Program-made: the position numbers and the translations under genes
In this document: piece after piece, positions 54,212 to 64,000 of the stretch
Layout: every line of letters begins with the position of its first letter
How positions within the stretch are numbered: the first letter of the stretch is position 1
Notes under the pieces: model-generated
Seen by the model: only the letters and a program-made list of their open reading frames with translations
What the model was told of the DNA's origin: nothing
Databases searched by the model: none
NCBI GenBank assembly: GCA_022315425.1
Contig: JAIUPT010000041.1
Coordinates: forward strand, 1,302,001-1,366,000
DNA: 64,000 nt
Direction of reading: 5' to 3'
Origin: Pseudevernia furfuracea
Taxonomy: Eukaryota; Ascomycota; Lecanoromycetes; Lecanorales; Parmeliaceae

Positions 54212-56263
54212 TCACGTAATAACGCACACTTCCTCCACGGTACCATTAACGCGTAGTTTGTTACCATAGCGGATCCAGAAAGGGCTGCCTCCAGCAGGCA
54301 TCATGGTGTGCACCACTGGTATGGAAGTTGAAATCCCATGGGCACATTGGGTCTCTATATCGTCGTTGGAACTTAAGTTTTGGAGAAGTGCGTATGGATT
54401 ACTCGATGTCGGTGGCCGATTGTGCGTCTGGACTTCTGATTGGGGCTCCTGGTCGTCAAGGCCTAAGTCTCTGAAGAGCGCAGCTTGCCTAACCAATGCG
54501 GCCTGCGTCTCTGCTGGAGTCCCTAACGCTGCGCGTTTCTGGCACACTTGAGCAATCTGCCTTCGCCGGTTTGGGGCATCGTCGTCCGATATCGATTTTC
54601 TGGTCAGCAAGTCATTGAGATTGGAAGGGAGACTGCCATTCTCTGATGCTGGGTAGTATATGTCCTCCTCTGATGATGGTGACTCGTCTCCTTTCGCGGC
54701 AGCTTCGATTCTGGCAGAAAGACGGATGAGCACTTTGGCTGTTGTGAAGCTGTCAAAGCCTGCTTCGTGAAATGGTGAGTCCAAGAGATATCTGCTGTGC
54801 TCAAGGGGCGTTTCTGTGATCAACAGTCAGCACATCGAAATTAAGAGGTATCCTCAAGAAAGCGTTCATACCTATGATCGGAACGGGAAGCTTGGAAAGC
54901 TCCTGGTCTATTTCCTGCAAAGACGACTTGTAGAGAGGAGAGTTGTCGTTGATCTTGTCAGCAAGGTATTTGGTGTCAAATACGAGAGGAAACAGTTGTG
55001 CGATCGTCTTTTGGAAACCCTCCACTCGATCAGGCAGTGGACCAAAAAAGAAGATGAAAAAGTATATCAAGTCCAAGAACAGATTGTGTCCAACGAGAAC
55101 GGTTCGCTTTTCCTTAAGCGTCTTACAAAGTTCGGCAAATCGAAGGACGTGAGATTCTCGTTCCTCATCCGTCATTTCCATGGGCGGAAACGTCGCCGTT
55201 GCTAACGCTGCGAGATTGCCAGAGGCATACGGAGGCACACGTTCTTCAGGGAGGACCCTGTCGACATCTGGGCACATAGCCTCCGCAAGCCACCTCATCC
55301 CTACCTGGCGTGTTAGGTTATTCTCGAACCATGCAATCTTTCGCTGTAGCTGAACGTCTTCACGCTTTTGGTCGAAGGGGACCAACTGTACGAAGTCTTG
55401 CTTCGAGAGGGAGACGACATCTGGGAATTCAGCGCGAATGAGCTGGTGGACTAGACGTTTTTGGTATCCATTGAGACCCCTTCCATTGTAGCCTGGCGCG
55501 GCGTGGTTGATTGGGGCGATGTTCAGGTAAGATGGCTCTGGCTTGGAGGTACATGAGTCAAAAGTCTTGGAGATATCGGTAAGGACACAACGCTTACCGT
55601 ACTGCGATTCCGCCAGGCTGTGACCTCTTGCCTGACCCTCTGAATGAATTCCAGCGATTCGGTGTCTCCTTCTCGGATGAATATGTCCGCAAAATTGTTC
55701 CTGTTCCGCTTGGCAACCTCAGCGGCTCTCGACGCTGCCTCTTCTTCTCTTGAGAAATAGGGTACGCCCTCCAGAAAAGGAGCATCCATGCGAAATCCAT
55801 GTCCAAGAAGAAATTCGACAGCTGGGAAGGTCAGCGGACGATCTTTCGACACTGTTAGGTGCCTTACCGCCACTCTGATATGAGAAATCCCGCTCGACAT
55901 TCAGCTTCTTGTCTGGTACAGGATTTAGATGGAAGTTGTATGGACGTGCAATATAGACTCCTAATGTCAATTAGGCTAACTCAACATTCAAGATTGCCAC
56001 TGAGGCGCACCCCTTTCTCTATCCTCTTCCACACATGTTAAGCCCAATTGCAGGACTTGGTACCGCTCAGCAGCCGCCTTTGTTTCCTCGTATCTCTGCT
56101 GAAGTGTTTGTTTTCCGTCTTCGCTCTGCCCTGTAGGCTTAGACTTGAATTGCTTGCCCGGTATGCCTGACAATTCGAGATCAAAGGAAACGAAATGGGA
56201 ACGCGAGATAGCTCCTAGGATAGAGAAGAGCTGGCTTTGGAAAGTATAGCCAGTGACGTCCAT
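54212..56263 (-). CDS. PARN/CAF1-family 3'-5' exoribonuclease
   Basis: DEDD-type nuclease related to poly(A)-specific ribonuclease PARN. Exons 56263-56011, 55960-55868, 55821-55598, 55541-54872, 54813-54212; 613 aa. Catalytic residues: Asp28 and Glu30 in FVSFDLELSG, the third Asp in VGHNLFLDLIYFF (about 347), and His/Asp in FHEAGFDSFTTAKV (about 429-433). The N-terminal domain also has GVYIARPYNFHLNP and the YQSGAVEFLLGHGFRMD motif typical of PARN. A helical R3H-like region lies between, and the C-terminus after 470 is low-complexity. Likely a cap-independent deadenylase or snoRNA/telomerase RNA trimmer; which substrate is unknown. Fission yeast Tri1 is a relative. Confidence 0.9.
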
Positions 56264-56769
56264 ACTTTTTATGATATTAGAACTGTACTTGCAGTGCAAA
56301 AGAAGATATGGTGATGTATCAATGCAATGTATTAAATCAACAGTGGTGCGCACATCCAGAGGGTGTTTGTGTTGATTGTTTCAGAAAGAGCGCCTCTCTG
56401 TCATGTGCAGACACGTTGGGCTCCCAACACTGCATTTTCCCGAATGCTTCACCAATACTACAGAGCTAGCGTGACTGTAATATCATTCCATGACAAGCCA
56501 GTGAATGAGATTACCTTGAGTACTGTAGTGCTTGTGTCACACTCTCACAGAAAAAGAAGGCTGAATTCACCAAATTCATAGGGTCGATAAGAGATATCTA
56601 ATCAGATCGGCACTACGTTAAACGTCCGCTAAAAGATCCATGTCATTCTTGCATGAAGTAGCATCCAGCCTCTCTCACTTTCTTCCTATACTCATATGCG
56701 ATTGCCCAAGCTTGCCAAGCTACCAATTCTACCTGCCCCTTCCAGTGACCCGGTCAAGCAAACAGCAAG
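56264..56769. promoter_or_regulatory. Divergent promoter region of PARN-type gene and PEX26
   Basis: 506 bp between divergent starts. No motif recognised. Confidence 0.35.
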
Positions 56770-58140
56770 ATGAATGGGTCATCCACAGCGCTCGTAGACC
56801 CTACAGAGCAAGCCCTATCCACCTCCGTACTCCTTCGCTCATCAGTTGGCTCAATATCCTCACCACGCAAAGCCAAATCAGAGATATCAAAGGTGTACAA
56901 ACAGGCCGAGGCTCTGTTCATAACTCGGAGATTTTCAGAAGCTCTAACAGCCATTGAGCCACTGATCGCTGTTCCCCACCCCCAGGATGGTACTCACATC
57001 GACGAAACAACGGCTGACGTAGCCCCAATTGCTAGAGCAAACCAAAATTCGAGGATCAAGGTGTGGAGTTTCTATCTCACATTGCTCAATGCAGTTGCCG
57101 AGTTAGGCCCGGAGGAAGGGAAGACAGAATTTGGAGGCAGGGAATGGAGGAACCTTGTCGCCAAGGCTCAAGACGGGACAATATGGGATGATGTTGTTAA
57201 TATAGGCTATTGTGGTATGGAAGGAAACGTCGATGCAGATGTGGTCTTCAACCTAGCATCGCTTCTACTAGCCCAATCCACCCCACAGGCGGGCAATCAA
57301 CGACACCTCGAGTCATACCTTTCCGCATCGAGCCAACCGAGCCTTGACTTGACGGATCGATTCAGAGGTGTAAATGGCTCCCATGTTCTTCGTGGTGGTC
57401 AAACCTCCCAAAGTGGCGGAACCGATACTCCTCGAGATCTACATGCTCGAGTAAGGATCATAGAGCTCTACACCCTTCACGTGCTGCCTCGCACAGGACA
57501 ATGGAACTACGCCCGGGACTTCATCAACATGAGCTCGGTCCTGGATGAGGAGATCAGGGAAGAATTCTTGCAAACATTACGAAACCTTGAGGACGAGGAT
57601 AACAGGGGTCAAGATCAGTTCGAGGACGCTTTGCCGCGACAAGACGAGCTGACCGAACAAGAACCTTCGCCAGCCGAGGAGACGAGGCCTGATAGCAAGG
57701 AAACTGTACGGCAGGAATCATCCACGACTCATCACAGGTCAGATAGCGAGCAGGATTACGGCATTGACCAACCTCGTGCTCTGCTAGATGCCCCTAAATT
57801 TCAACCAGCGCCGCCAAAAGGTACCCCAAAATCTGTCAAAGCTTTGCAACCCAAGCCTTCGCGCTCGCCCCCAACAAGATCGGCTGGAAAGACTACGAAC
57901 ACCAGTATCTACAAACGTAGCGCTGCGGTCTTGTCTGCCCTCCAGCAGTTGATCAAGAGCATGACAGAACAAGTCTCTCACAATCCGATGTCGCTGCTTC
58001 GATTTGTGCTCTTTCTGATGGGCTTGATAGTGGCATTCAGCCGGCGTGATGTCAAAGATAGGCTGGGAAGACTTACAGGTGCGGGATGGGACAAGGTCAA
58101 GAGGACAGTGGGAATTGGAATGAAAGTCAGCTATCTTTAG
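56770..58140 (+). CDS. pex26: Peroxin 26 (tail-anchored peroxisomal protein)
   Basis: Anchors the Pex1/Pex6 AAA ATPase to peroxisomes for recycling of the import receptor. Single exon, 456 aa. N-terminal helices are TPR-like (KVYKQAEALFITRRFSEALT, KVWSFYLTLLNAVAELGPEE, WDDVVNIGYCGMEG). The centre has DLHARVRIIELYTLHVLPRT and NYARDFINMSSVLDEEIREE. After an acidic and Pro/Ser-rich linker comes a single membrane helix near the C-terminus (about 410-430, SLLRFVLFLMGLIVAFS) with a short basic tail (RRDVKDRLGRLTGAGWDKVK). That order matches filamentous-fungal Pex26 rather than yeast Pex15, although the two are functional equivalents. Confidence 0.82.
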   Translation: MNGSSTALVDPTEQALSTSVLLRSSVGSISSPRKAKSEISKVYKQAEALFITRRFSEALTAIEPLIAVPHPQDGTHIDETTADVAPIARANQNSRIKVWSFYLTLLNAVAELGPEEGKTEFGGREWRNLVAKAQDGTIWDDVVNIGYCGMEGNVDADVVFNLASLLLAQSTPQAGNQRHLESYLSASSQPSLDLTDRFRGVNGSHVLRGGQTSQSGGTDTPRDLHARVRIIELYTLHVLPRTGQWNYARDFINMSSVLDEEIREEFLQTLRNLEDEDNRGQDQFEDALPRQDELTEQEPSPAEETRPDSKETVRQESSTTHHRSDSEQDYGIDQPRALLDAPKFQPAPPKGTPKSVKALQPKPSRSPPTRSAGKTTNTSIYKRSAAVLSALQQLIKSMTEQVSHNPMSLLRFVLFLMGLIVAFSRRDVKDRLGRLTGAGWDKVKRTVGIGMKVSYL

Positions 58141-58685
58141 ACGTGGTCATCGATGTGTTAAGGAAGACACTCTTTAGGCGTTCGGAGATCAGTTCATAGC
58201 ATGCCCAATACCCGCATCGTTTATTGGAACACGGAGCTTGCTTTACTTTGGGTTATCTAGATGTTCCATTTGCCTCTTCTACCTTGGTTAATACTAACCA
58301 TGCATTCATTGTTCGAGATACATGTCGACCGCGAGAACAAGTATTCATATACATCGCGTGAAATGAGACACCTGTCGGTCTCTGACCTCACGAGAAATTG
58401 GACAAGATCGCATTCGAGATACAGCGACAGAGCGTTCTCGTAGAAACACCGGTCGTTTGTTGAGCCGAAGCAAGATTCCACCCTTTTCCACCTTCGCTGA
58501 ACGCAGGATGCCATTTGTCGTCCAATGCTTGGGAGGCGGAAGCCATCGAAATGGCATTATAAAGATGCAGATGTCTGCCCTTTTCATCGTTGGTGGTCCA
58601 TAAATAAAGCTCGAGCTCGTTCTTCCCATCGCTCCTCTCTCCGCTTCAAAATTGGTTCCATTCGTGGTCCATCAACATGATTCTA
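58141..58685. other. Convergent 3' region, no gene
   Basis: 545 bp between the PEX26 stop and the RDS3 stop. No coding frame supported. Confidence 0.4.
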
Positions 58686-59132
58686 TCAATGATTCCTAAA
58701 ATTCTTCTTTTGGTAGAACAGATCCGTCCTTGAACTGCCCAGGTTGATAATCTTCGGACACCCGTCCCTATCCTTCTCTAGCCGCGTACATTCGAAACAG
58801 TAGAAAGCGTCCGAGATCCCCTATCTCCGCATCGTCATTAGCCTCTGCTCTCCCAAGCGAGAGAGGGGAGATAGGAAGCTTACCTCTCCGCCGCATACAA
58901 CACACTTATTCTGGTAGTTTCCGAAGGAGCATTCGTCACAAATACGGACGAGTGTTGTAGGCCGCACGTAGCTATCACAGACGGGACATTTGCCGTCGCA
59001 TTTGTCACAGAGACGACCGATTGCTATGCCGGGTTGCTTGCGGCACATTACTAGATCGCTGTTTTCTTTGCTATTAGCTTCTTGACTGTTTGGGGGTGAA
59101 ATGTGGAGAACTTACGGATGGTGGCGAGACAT
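58686..59132 (-). CDS. rds3: SF3b subunit Rds3 (PHF5A/Ini1)
   Basis: Zinc-finger core of the U2 snRNP SF3b complex that helps hold the branch-site adenosine. Exons 59132-59116 (17 nt), 59058-58884, 58820-58686; 108 aa. The protein is near-universal and reads MSRHHPDLVMCRKQPGIAIG, RLCDKCDGKCPVCDSYVRPT, VRICDECSFGNYQNKCVVCG, then GISDAFYCFECTRLEKDRDG, CPKIINLGSSRTDLFYQKK. All CxxC pairs are intact. The tail NFRNH differs from the usual GFKKR. The gene is divergent from a pinin-domain gene. Confidence 0.97.
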
Positions 59133-59455
59133 TCTGAACGAGCTGGGAGGCTACTCGAGGTGATATGGCTTCAGTTCTGTTGAAGTAGATGTAGCAAAGG
59201 AAAAAGGCGCAGAGGGCATCGAATACACAGATTTGTCAGCGGGTCCACAGGTCCATAAAAGGTAGGGCGCTGGGATAATAAATTTTCCGAAGGAGCTCGG
59301 ATTGAGGCTATCAGCCCTATGAATCTTCGCAAAGCTCTGCTTCTTTAACAGGCTCTTGCAATTTTGACGTAAAACTTTCAAATGCTCCTCGATGATGGCG
59401 GAAGCCCCATTGTAAGTCATGTTGAAGGATCGTCCAACCAACAGTCTTACTGACT
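59133..59455. promoter_or_regulatory. Bidirectional promoter of RDS3 and the pinin-domain gene
   Basis: 323 bp between divergent starts of two splicing-associated genes. No clear TATA box or telobox. Confidence 0.4.
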
Positions 59456-60483
59456 ATGCCCACTTCCAGAGTCGTTGCTTCAGCAGTCATCTTACCAGAA
59501 TCCGAGGAACCCCCCTCCCCACCAGCGACTCTCAAACGAAGACAATCCTCATTTTCAGATGACAGCTCAAAAAGGCCCCGACTCGGCCACGATGGCACCA
59601 ACGGAATTAGACCAGACACCATGACACCCCCGCAATCAGCGACCCAGGACACCCTGCAATCAGAACGACGAAGGAGCGGACAGATGGAGGAACGCAAACG
59701 CGGGCAAAGACTGTTTGGCGCTCTGCTCGGCACTTTATCCCAGAGCTCATCATCCACAGCACAAAAGCGCCGCACGGACATTGAGAAGAAACAACAGGCC
59801 AAGCTAAAGCTACAGGCGGAAGAACAGGACGAGAAGAAGAAGCTGAAGCTGGAAGCTCTCTTGGTGGTGCGCCGGAGAGAGCAGAGGAAGTTTGACAAGC
59901 AATCGGTACATCCTGGGCTACGAATAGGGGAGCCCCGTATGTCATGGTATGCTGACGAGCTAATAGATGAACATCCGGCATGCAAATTTCATGGCCCAAG
60001 CACACTTTCTACGAACAAGAACTGAGCCGAGGCTTGTAAGATTCCATACTAAAGAGTGTCGATAGTGCTACCCTAATCTTGCATGTCTAGTACTACAAGC
60101 CATGGGAGCTCTCGCCAGGCGACCAAGAGAAAATCAAAGCCCAGATCAAAGAAGCAGAAAGCTCTATCGAAAGAGAGGCTAAGCAATGGGACATCGATAA
60201 TGTAGCCACGAACAACGAAACCATGCCCTCAATGAACGACGGCGCAGATCCTCCTGAGACCAAACAAGAGGATGATCAAGCGGTGGACACGGTGGGTGCT
60301 GCTACTAACGGAGAACAGCCTTCCAGTCCCAAAATATCTGAAGATACTAACATGAACGATACTGTTGTTTCAATCGAGTCTGGAGGGAAAACTATGCCTC
60401 CTGAGCCACCTGAGGCCGTAAAGGATCTTGGAGATAATGGGGAAGAGGTGCTTGAAGGAGAGGAAGATACAGTGATCTACTGA
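59456..60483 (+). CDS. Pinin/SDK/MemA domain protein
   Basis: Exons 59456-59905, 59967-60035, 60091-60483; 303 aa. The N-terminus is disordered with a basic patch (LKRRQSSFSDDSSKRPRLG). The pinin/SDK/MemA domain is at about 75-200: EERKRGQRLFGALLGTLSQ, RRTDIEKKQQAKLKLQAEEQ, RREQRKFDKQS/MNIRHANFMAQAHF, LRTRTEPRLYYKPWELSPGD. The second exon must start at 59967 to make the conserved NFMAQAHFLRT motif; leaving the first intron in gives a different, unconserved text. Then a helix (EKIKAQIKEAESSIEREAKQ) and an acidic tail. Animal pinin is part of splicing/exon-junction complexes; in fungi the role is inferred. Confidence 0.9.
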
Positions 60484-60849
60484 TTATTTTCCCAGCAACT
60501 TGCACGCGGCCTGTATGGATTGAAGATATGGGTTGAGGAACAATTGTGTAGGGGAGGATACAAAGTATATGCCATTATGGGGAAGACCCGTTTGCTTATG
60601 TTCATATCCATGATCTATCTCTGGGTGATATCATACCCGAGAAACTCAATGTCAACGGGTTTTCATAACTCAACCAACGAGGGATTTCGATCGTTCCAAA
60701 TCCTTTTGCCTCGGTTGTTTTCTGTGGTGGGGCGCGGCACCAGTGGGGTCTCTCTGCTCTCGTCTTTGGTTGGACCAAAAGTTTCCCCAGGTTTTCCAGA
60801 ATAATCATTGCACAGGCATTTCAATTTTCTCATTTGAATCATAATTACC
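60484..60849. other. Intergenic, no gene
   Basis: 366 bp between same-strand genes; serves as promoter of the epoxide hydrolase. No motif recognised. Confidence 0.35.
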
Positions 60850-62470
60850 ATGGACTCCATTGACCCAAGCGACGACCCCAGAGTAAGCCATTGCTACGCT
60901 CACCTCAATGGCAGCAACTACCGTATGGCAGCACGACAACTTCATACGCTGATGCATCCAACTGACCAAAAGCCTCCAGACTACCTCCTGGGTATCCCTC
61001 CGGCAGGATACAAAGCGACCATTCTCCTGGTATGACATTTTTGTAGTCTGCCATGCCCTAGAACAGCCAACTGACTGTTTGAAAAGGTTCAGTACGTAGT
61101 CTTGAAGTCCATATCTACTCGTTTGGATTAAATGTTTAGTCAAAAGACATGTCTCGGAGAACTTCCTCTCCAAACATGTACCAAGTCTCGATACACCCCC
61201 TAGTTTAGGCAATACTGACTGCCAATTTTTAATCCAGCGGGTGGCCCGACCTCTCTATCGGCTGGCGCAACCAAATCCCCATGCTCCTGGAACAGGGATA
61301 CAAAGTCATCTGTCCCGACATACTGGGTTTCGGCCGCACCGACGCTCCCCATGTCAATCAGGCATCGGACATGGCTTACTACAGCTTCAAGCGCGCTGCT
61401 GATGATATCAAAGAGTTAGCAAGGCAGTTGGGCTGTGCGAGGCTTGTTTTGGGAGGCCATGATTGGGTGAGCCCTGTCCTCTCAACGAAGTTCTGGTGAG
61501 GGATGTACTTGGGTTTACCGTGAGTGAAAAGGGAGGAGCCATCGCATACAGAACCGCACTCTGGTACCCCGAGCTCGTCTCTCACCTCTTCTCCGTCTGC
61601 ACGCCTTACTGGGCTCCCAGCAAGACATACACGCCCCTGGAACCCATCGTGGAAACACGCATGCCGAACTGGGGCTATCAACTCCGTCTCGCGAGCGGCG
61701 AGGTCGAACACCGAATCAAGTCCAAAGACGAGATCAAGCAATTCCTGAATGCCGTTTATGGCGGCAAAGCACCGGGTGGGGAGTCGGGGTTCAGTCACAC
61801 CAAGGGGCCTCTGTATGAGAATCTTCCAAAGCTGAACAGGACGCCGTTGATGGGGGAGGACTTGTTGGAATTCTATGGGGCGGAGTATGAGAGACACGGG
61901 ATGCGCGGGACGCGTAAGCTTTTCACCCACCCCCGGCGCGCCATTCAAGGTCGCTGAAAGGAGGGGAAAACGGCAGTGTGCTGGTATAAGAACAGAGAGC
62001 AGAATTTTCAGGATGAGCTTCGGTAAGCCTTTGATGCCTACTCAGAGAGCAACTGCAAAACCACGCCAGTGCGTGGTTGTTTACTAAAGTCTTTCACAGA
62101 CTTGAGAAGAAGACAATCGATGTCCCGGTCTTGTTTATTCAAGCGACGGACGATGCGGCCTTGCGTACGTATTTTCCCGAGTCCGTTCTTCCTCTTTCGG
62201 ACCACAGCTTGAGTCTAGAGGCATATCTTAGAAGTGTGAATTCTGTACACGTGTTCCAAGGCTCAATCCTCTCCGTCTCATAGGCAATACTGACTCCGAG
62301 ATCGTGATCCAGCGCCGAGTTTGTCCGAGGGTATGGAGCGGTTTGTCCCGAACCTGACGAGGAAGGAGGTGGAGGCTAGCCACTGGGCCCTGTGGCAGAA
62401 GCCGGCGGAAATCAATAGGATGATTAGGGAATGGCTTGAGAGGACCGAGGAGACGAAGAGTAACTTGTAA
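60850..62470 (+). CDS. Soluble epoxide hydrolase (alpha/beta hydrolase) with a 5-nt microexon
   Basis: Opens epoxides to diols through an ester on an aspartate. Seven exons: 60850-61029, 61087-61091 (5 nt, GTTCA), 61238-61466, 61532-61913, 61977-62022, 62100-62164, 62313-62470; 354 aa. The microexon supplies VH of the oxyanion motif, ATILLVHGWPDLSIGWRNQ. The nucleophile Asp lies in LGGHDWGGAIAYR, the lid has YERHGMRGT and NWYKNREQNF-like text (here CWYKNREQNF), the acid is in QATDDAAL, and the base His in VEASHWALW. All catalytic positions are intact, so the gene looks functional although no exon is longer than 382 nt. Substrate unknown. Confidence 0.9.
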
Positions 62471-62745
62471 GCATTGAATCCGGCCTCTGTTCTCCAGTAC
62501 GGTGTGGAATTGATGAGAGCTTGGCAACCGTTTCACGGAATGGACATCGTCAAATACCACGAGGTGATACTGATACAACGTTCGACCTAAATGCTTTGAA
62601 ACGTATATACAAATAAGAAAATCGACAGATCGCTAGTCCCTTTGCGCCATTCTTCGTAGCAAATCACCGTGATCGTACCCCTAGGTAAAGCGTCTCTCGT
62701 AGGGTCTTAGCCTCCCATAACGCCGTAAGATCCCTTGGTATATGC

Positions 62746-64000
62746 TTAAGCAAGAGTAAACCTCCTCCCCACATCAAAATTTATGGTATCGTGGCAATTC
62801 TGGCAAAGAAGACTGGGCGCATTCGTGCTCCAACTGTCCAACCATCTCATCGGGCTCTGCATAATCTCCGACGAAGTCCAGGAATCCGTTGGGTTCAAAG
62901 GCGACTGAGGGTCACCCTCAGATACCCGTCTCTCGGGATTGAGCAAAGGTGCTGAAGCAGGCGCTGGCAGCTCGGCGTTATGCCTCTCTATCGTCCGTCG
63001 GCTCTCCAAAGTTCGTAAGGGTGGAGGTATGGGGGAGCACCAAGGTGCCATGGGGTCGATGAGAGATTCGCGCACTGAAGATGGTCTCCGGATGGGGGGG
63101 TATTTCACTCTCTTTAGAGGACCGATTGTATCGGCCGGCGGGAGTGCTTCCGTTTCCCATGAGTCAAGCGTGCTCAAGTCGACTGTTGCTACTGGGCTGA
63201 TTATATGGTCGGAGTTACTGCTGTGATCGGGGTTGGTGGATGTGTCGGGTAGTTCTGCAGCGCCGCCATCGTCATCGCTTTCCCAGTCGAGAGCCACGCC
63301 ATTCAAGGCAGTGTAGTCCGGTTCTAACATTGTGACGTCTCTAATACTTGCTGTGCAGTAATTTGTGGAGAATGCGGAAGTCACTTCCTCAAATGCTTCT
63401 TGCTTGAATTCCACCTCTTTATACACTCTTGCCAAATACCCTCTTGATAATTTGGGGTCCGTGTAGACTTCGTTGATTCGCTGTAGCAGATGGACGCAGG
63501 AAGAGAGGCACACCTCACGGGAATTTGCGACCCAATCCGGCTTGGAGAGAGTGCAGAGTAACTGCTTGAATGTGTAGATATTGTCCATGCTTAGCAAGGT
63601 GAGGCCTTCGTCGCTGAATATGATATCGTTCTGTACGATAGACCTCCGTACGATATATGAGTCTGGCTGGTAAGCTTCAAAAAGCTTTGGTAGGTATTTA
63701 CTGGAGACTGATGCGACCGCTGTCAACCAGCTGGGTTCTATCGCGAACTTTTTGCACGCTTTGCGGACTATCTTCGCAAGGACGAGCTGGGATCTCCGTG
63801 GGAGAGGCCACACCGGTATGACGTAAGGTTCGTGATCGGAGATGATGAGAGCGACGGAAAGCTCGCGTTGATAGAGCTTGTGAGAGATGTATTGAAAGGC
63901 GGGAAGCATTGGCCTGCAAGTCTGTTGTAGGTCCCAGTGGAAAGACGGGAGTACCGGAGGAACTGCTGTCAATTCTTGCGACGTGACAGACTCTGTTGCA
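62746..64000 (-). CDS. Fungal protein of unknown function (DUF7582-like), 5' end cut off
   Basis: The frame is open to the right edge (residues ATESVTSQELTAVPPV at the edge), so the N-terminus is missing; about 417 codons are visible. The conserved-looking part is FQYISHKLYQRELSVALIIS, HEPYVIPVWPLPRRSQLVLA, KIVRKACKKFAIEPSWLTAV, IVRRSIVQNDIIFSDEGLTL, NIYTFKQLLCTLSKPDWVAN and SREVCLSSCVHLLQRINEVY. I associate it with a widespread fungal family of unknown function, from memory. The C-terminal half is disordered and ends with a possible half zinc site (LLCQNCHDTINF). No catalytic motif is visible. Confidence 0.72.
   Translation of the reverse strand, partial: ATESVTSQELTAVPPVLPSFHWDLQQTCRPMLPAFQYISHKLYQRELSVALIISDHEPYVIPVWPLPRRSQLVLAKIVRKACKKFAIEPSWLTAVASVSSKYLPKLFEAYQPDSYIVRRSIVQNDIIFSDEGLTLLSMDNIYTFKQLLCTLSKPDWVANSREVCLSSCVHLLQRINEVYTDPKLSRGYLARVYKEVEFKQEAFEEVTSAFSTNYCTASIRDVTMLEPDYTALNGVALDWESDDDGGAAELPDTSTNPDHSSNSDHIISPVATVDLSTLDSWETEALPPADTIGPLKRVKYPPIRRPSSVRESLIDPMAPWCSPIPPPLRTLESRRTIERHNAELPAPASAPLLNPERRVSEGDPQSPLNPTDSWTSSEIMQSPMRWLDSWSTNAPSLLCQNCHDTINFDVGRRFTLA

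Noticed and set aside
59317..59985. Minus-strand 222-codon Ser/Cys-rich frame
   Set aside because: Antisense shadow of the pinin-domain gene first exon.

Overview
The window is nuclear DNA of a filamentous ascomycete (Pezizomycotina). Genes are compact and mostly single copy, with introns of about 45-80 nt, GT donors, CTRAY-like branch points and YAG acceptors. The content is fungal: Zn2Cys6 regulator, PEX26-type peroxin, Pho80-type cyclin, Kre9/Knh1 wall protein, and a bifunctional THI6. AT-rich, gene-free islands look like transposon relics damaged by C-to-T mutation (RIP-like). I cannot place it below class level from sequence alone. Exon coordinates were worked out by hand; unless noted, the exons of each model sum to a whole number of codons.

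Layout. 1-13 kb is housekeeping: a cut-off membrane protein (probably SRP receptor beta), AKR1, TTI1, a broken ORF, eIF5, THI6, DHFR and MED22. 13-29 kb is accessory: an AT-rich island, a Gly/Ser-rich repeat protein, CWC15, a possible solo LTR, an F-box protein, an unusual 19.6-20.9 kb stretch with two small membrane-protein frames, about 3 kb with no clear gene, an RRM-YTH protein divergent from a truncated Zn2Cys6 gene, and a SnoaL-like protein. 29-64 kb is dense again: CLC channel, RRP45, a PAP2-family membrane protein, a BTB protein, an isochorismatase, a 594-residue unknown, a Pho80-like cyclin, Kre9/Knh1, aminopeptidase P, two secreted or unknown proteins, NOC3, NIP7, a PARN-type RNase, PEX26, RDS3, a pinin-domain protein, an epoxide hydrolase, and a cut-off fungal protein at the right edge.

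RNA and ribosome metabolism dominate: TIF5 (initiation), NOC3 and NIP7 (60S assembly, sharing one 312-bp promoter), RRP45 (exosome), a PARN-type deadenylase, a YTH reader, and the splicing proteins CWC15, RDS3 and pinin (the last two divergent). A telobox-like AGCCCTAA/TTAGGG element lies upstream of both RRP45 and the NOC3/NIP7 pair. Very small exons recur (5, 15, 16, 17, 18, 22, 23 and 24 nt); the 5-nt exon in the epoxide hydrolase is the clearest. No CRISPR, rRNA or convincing tRNA was seen.
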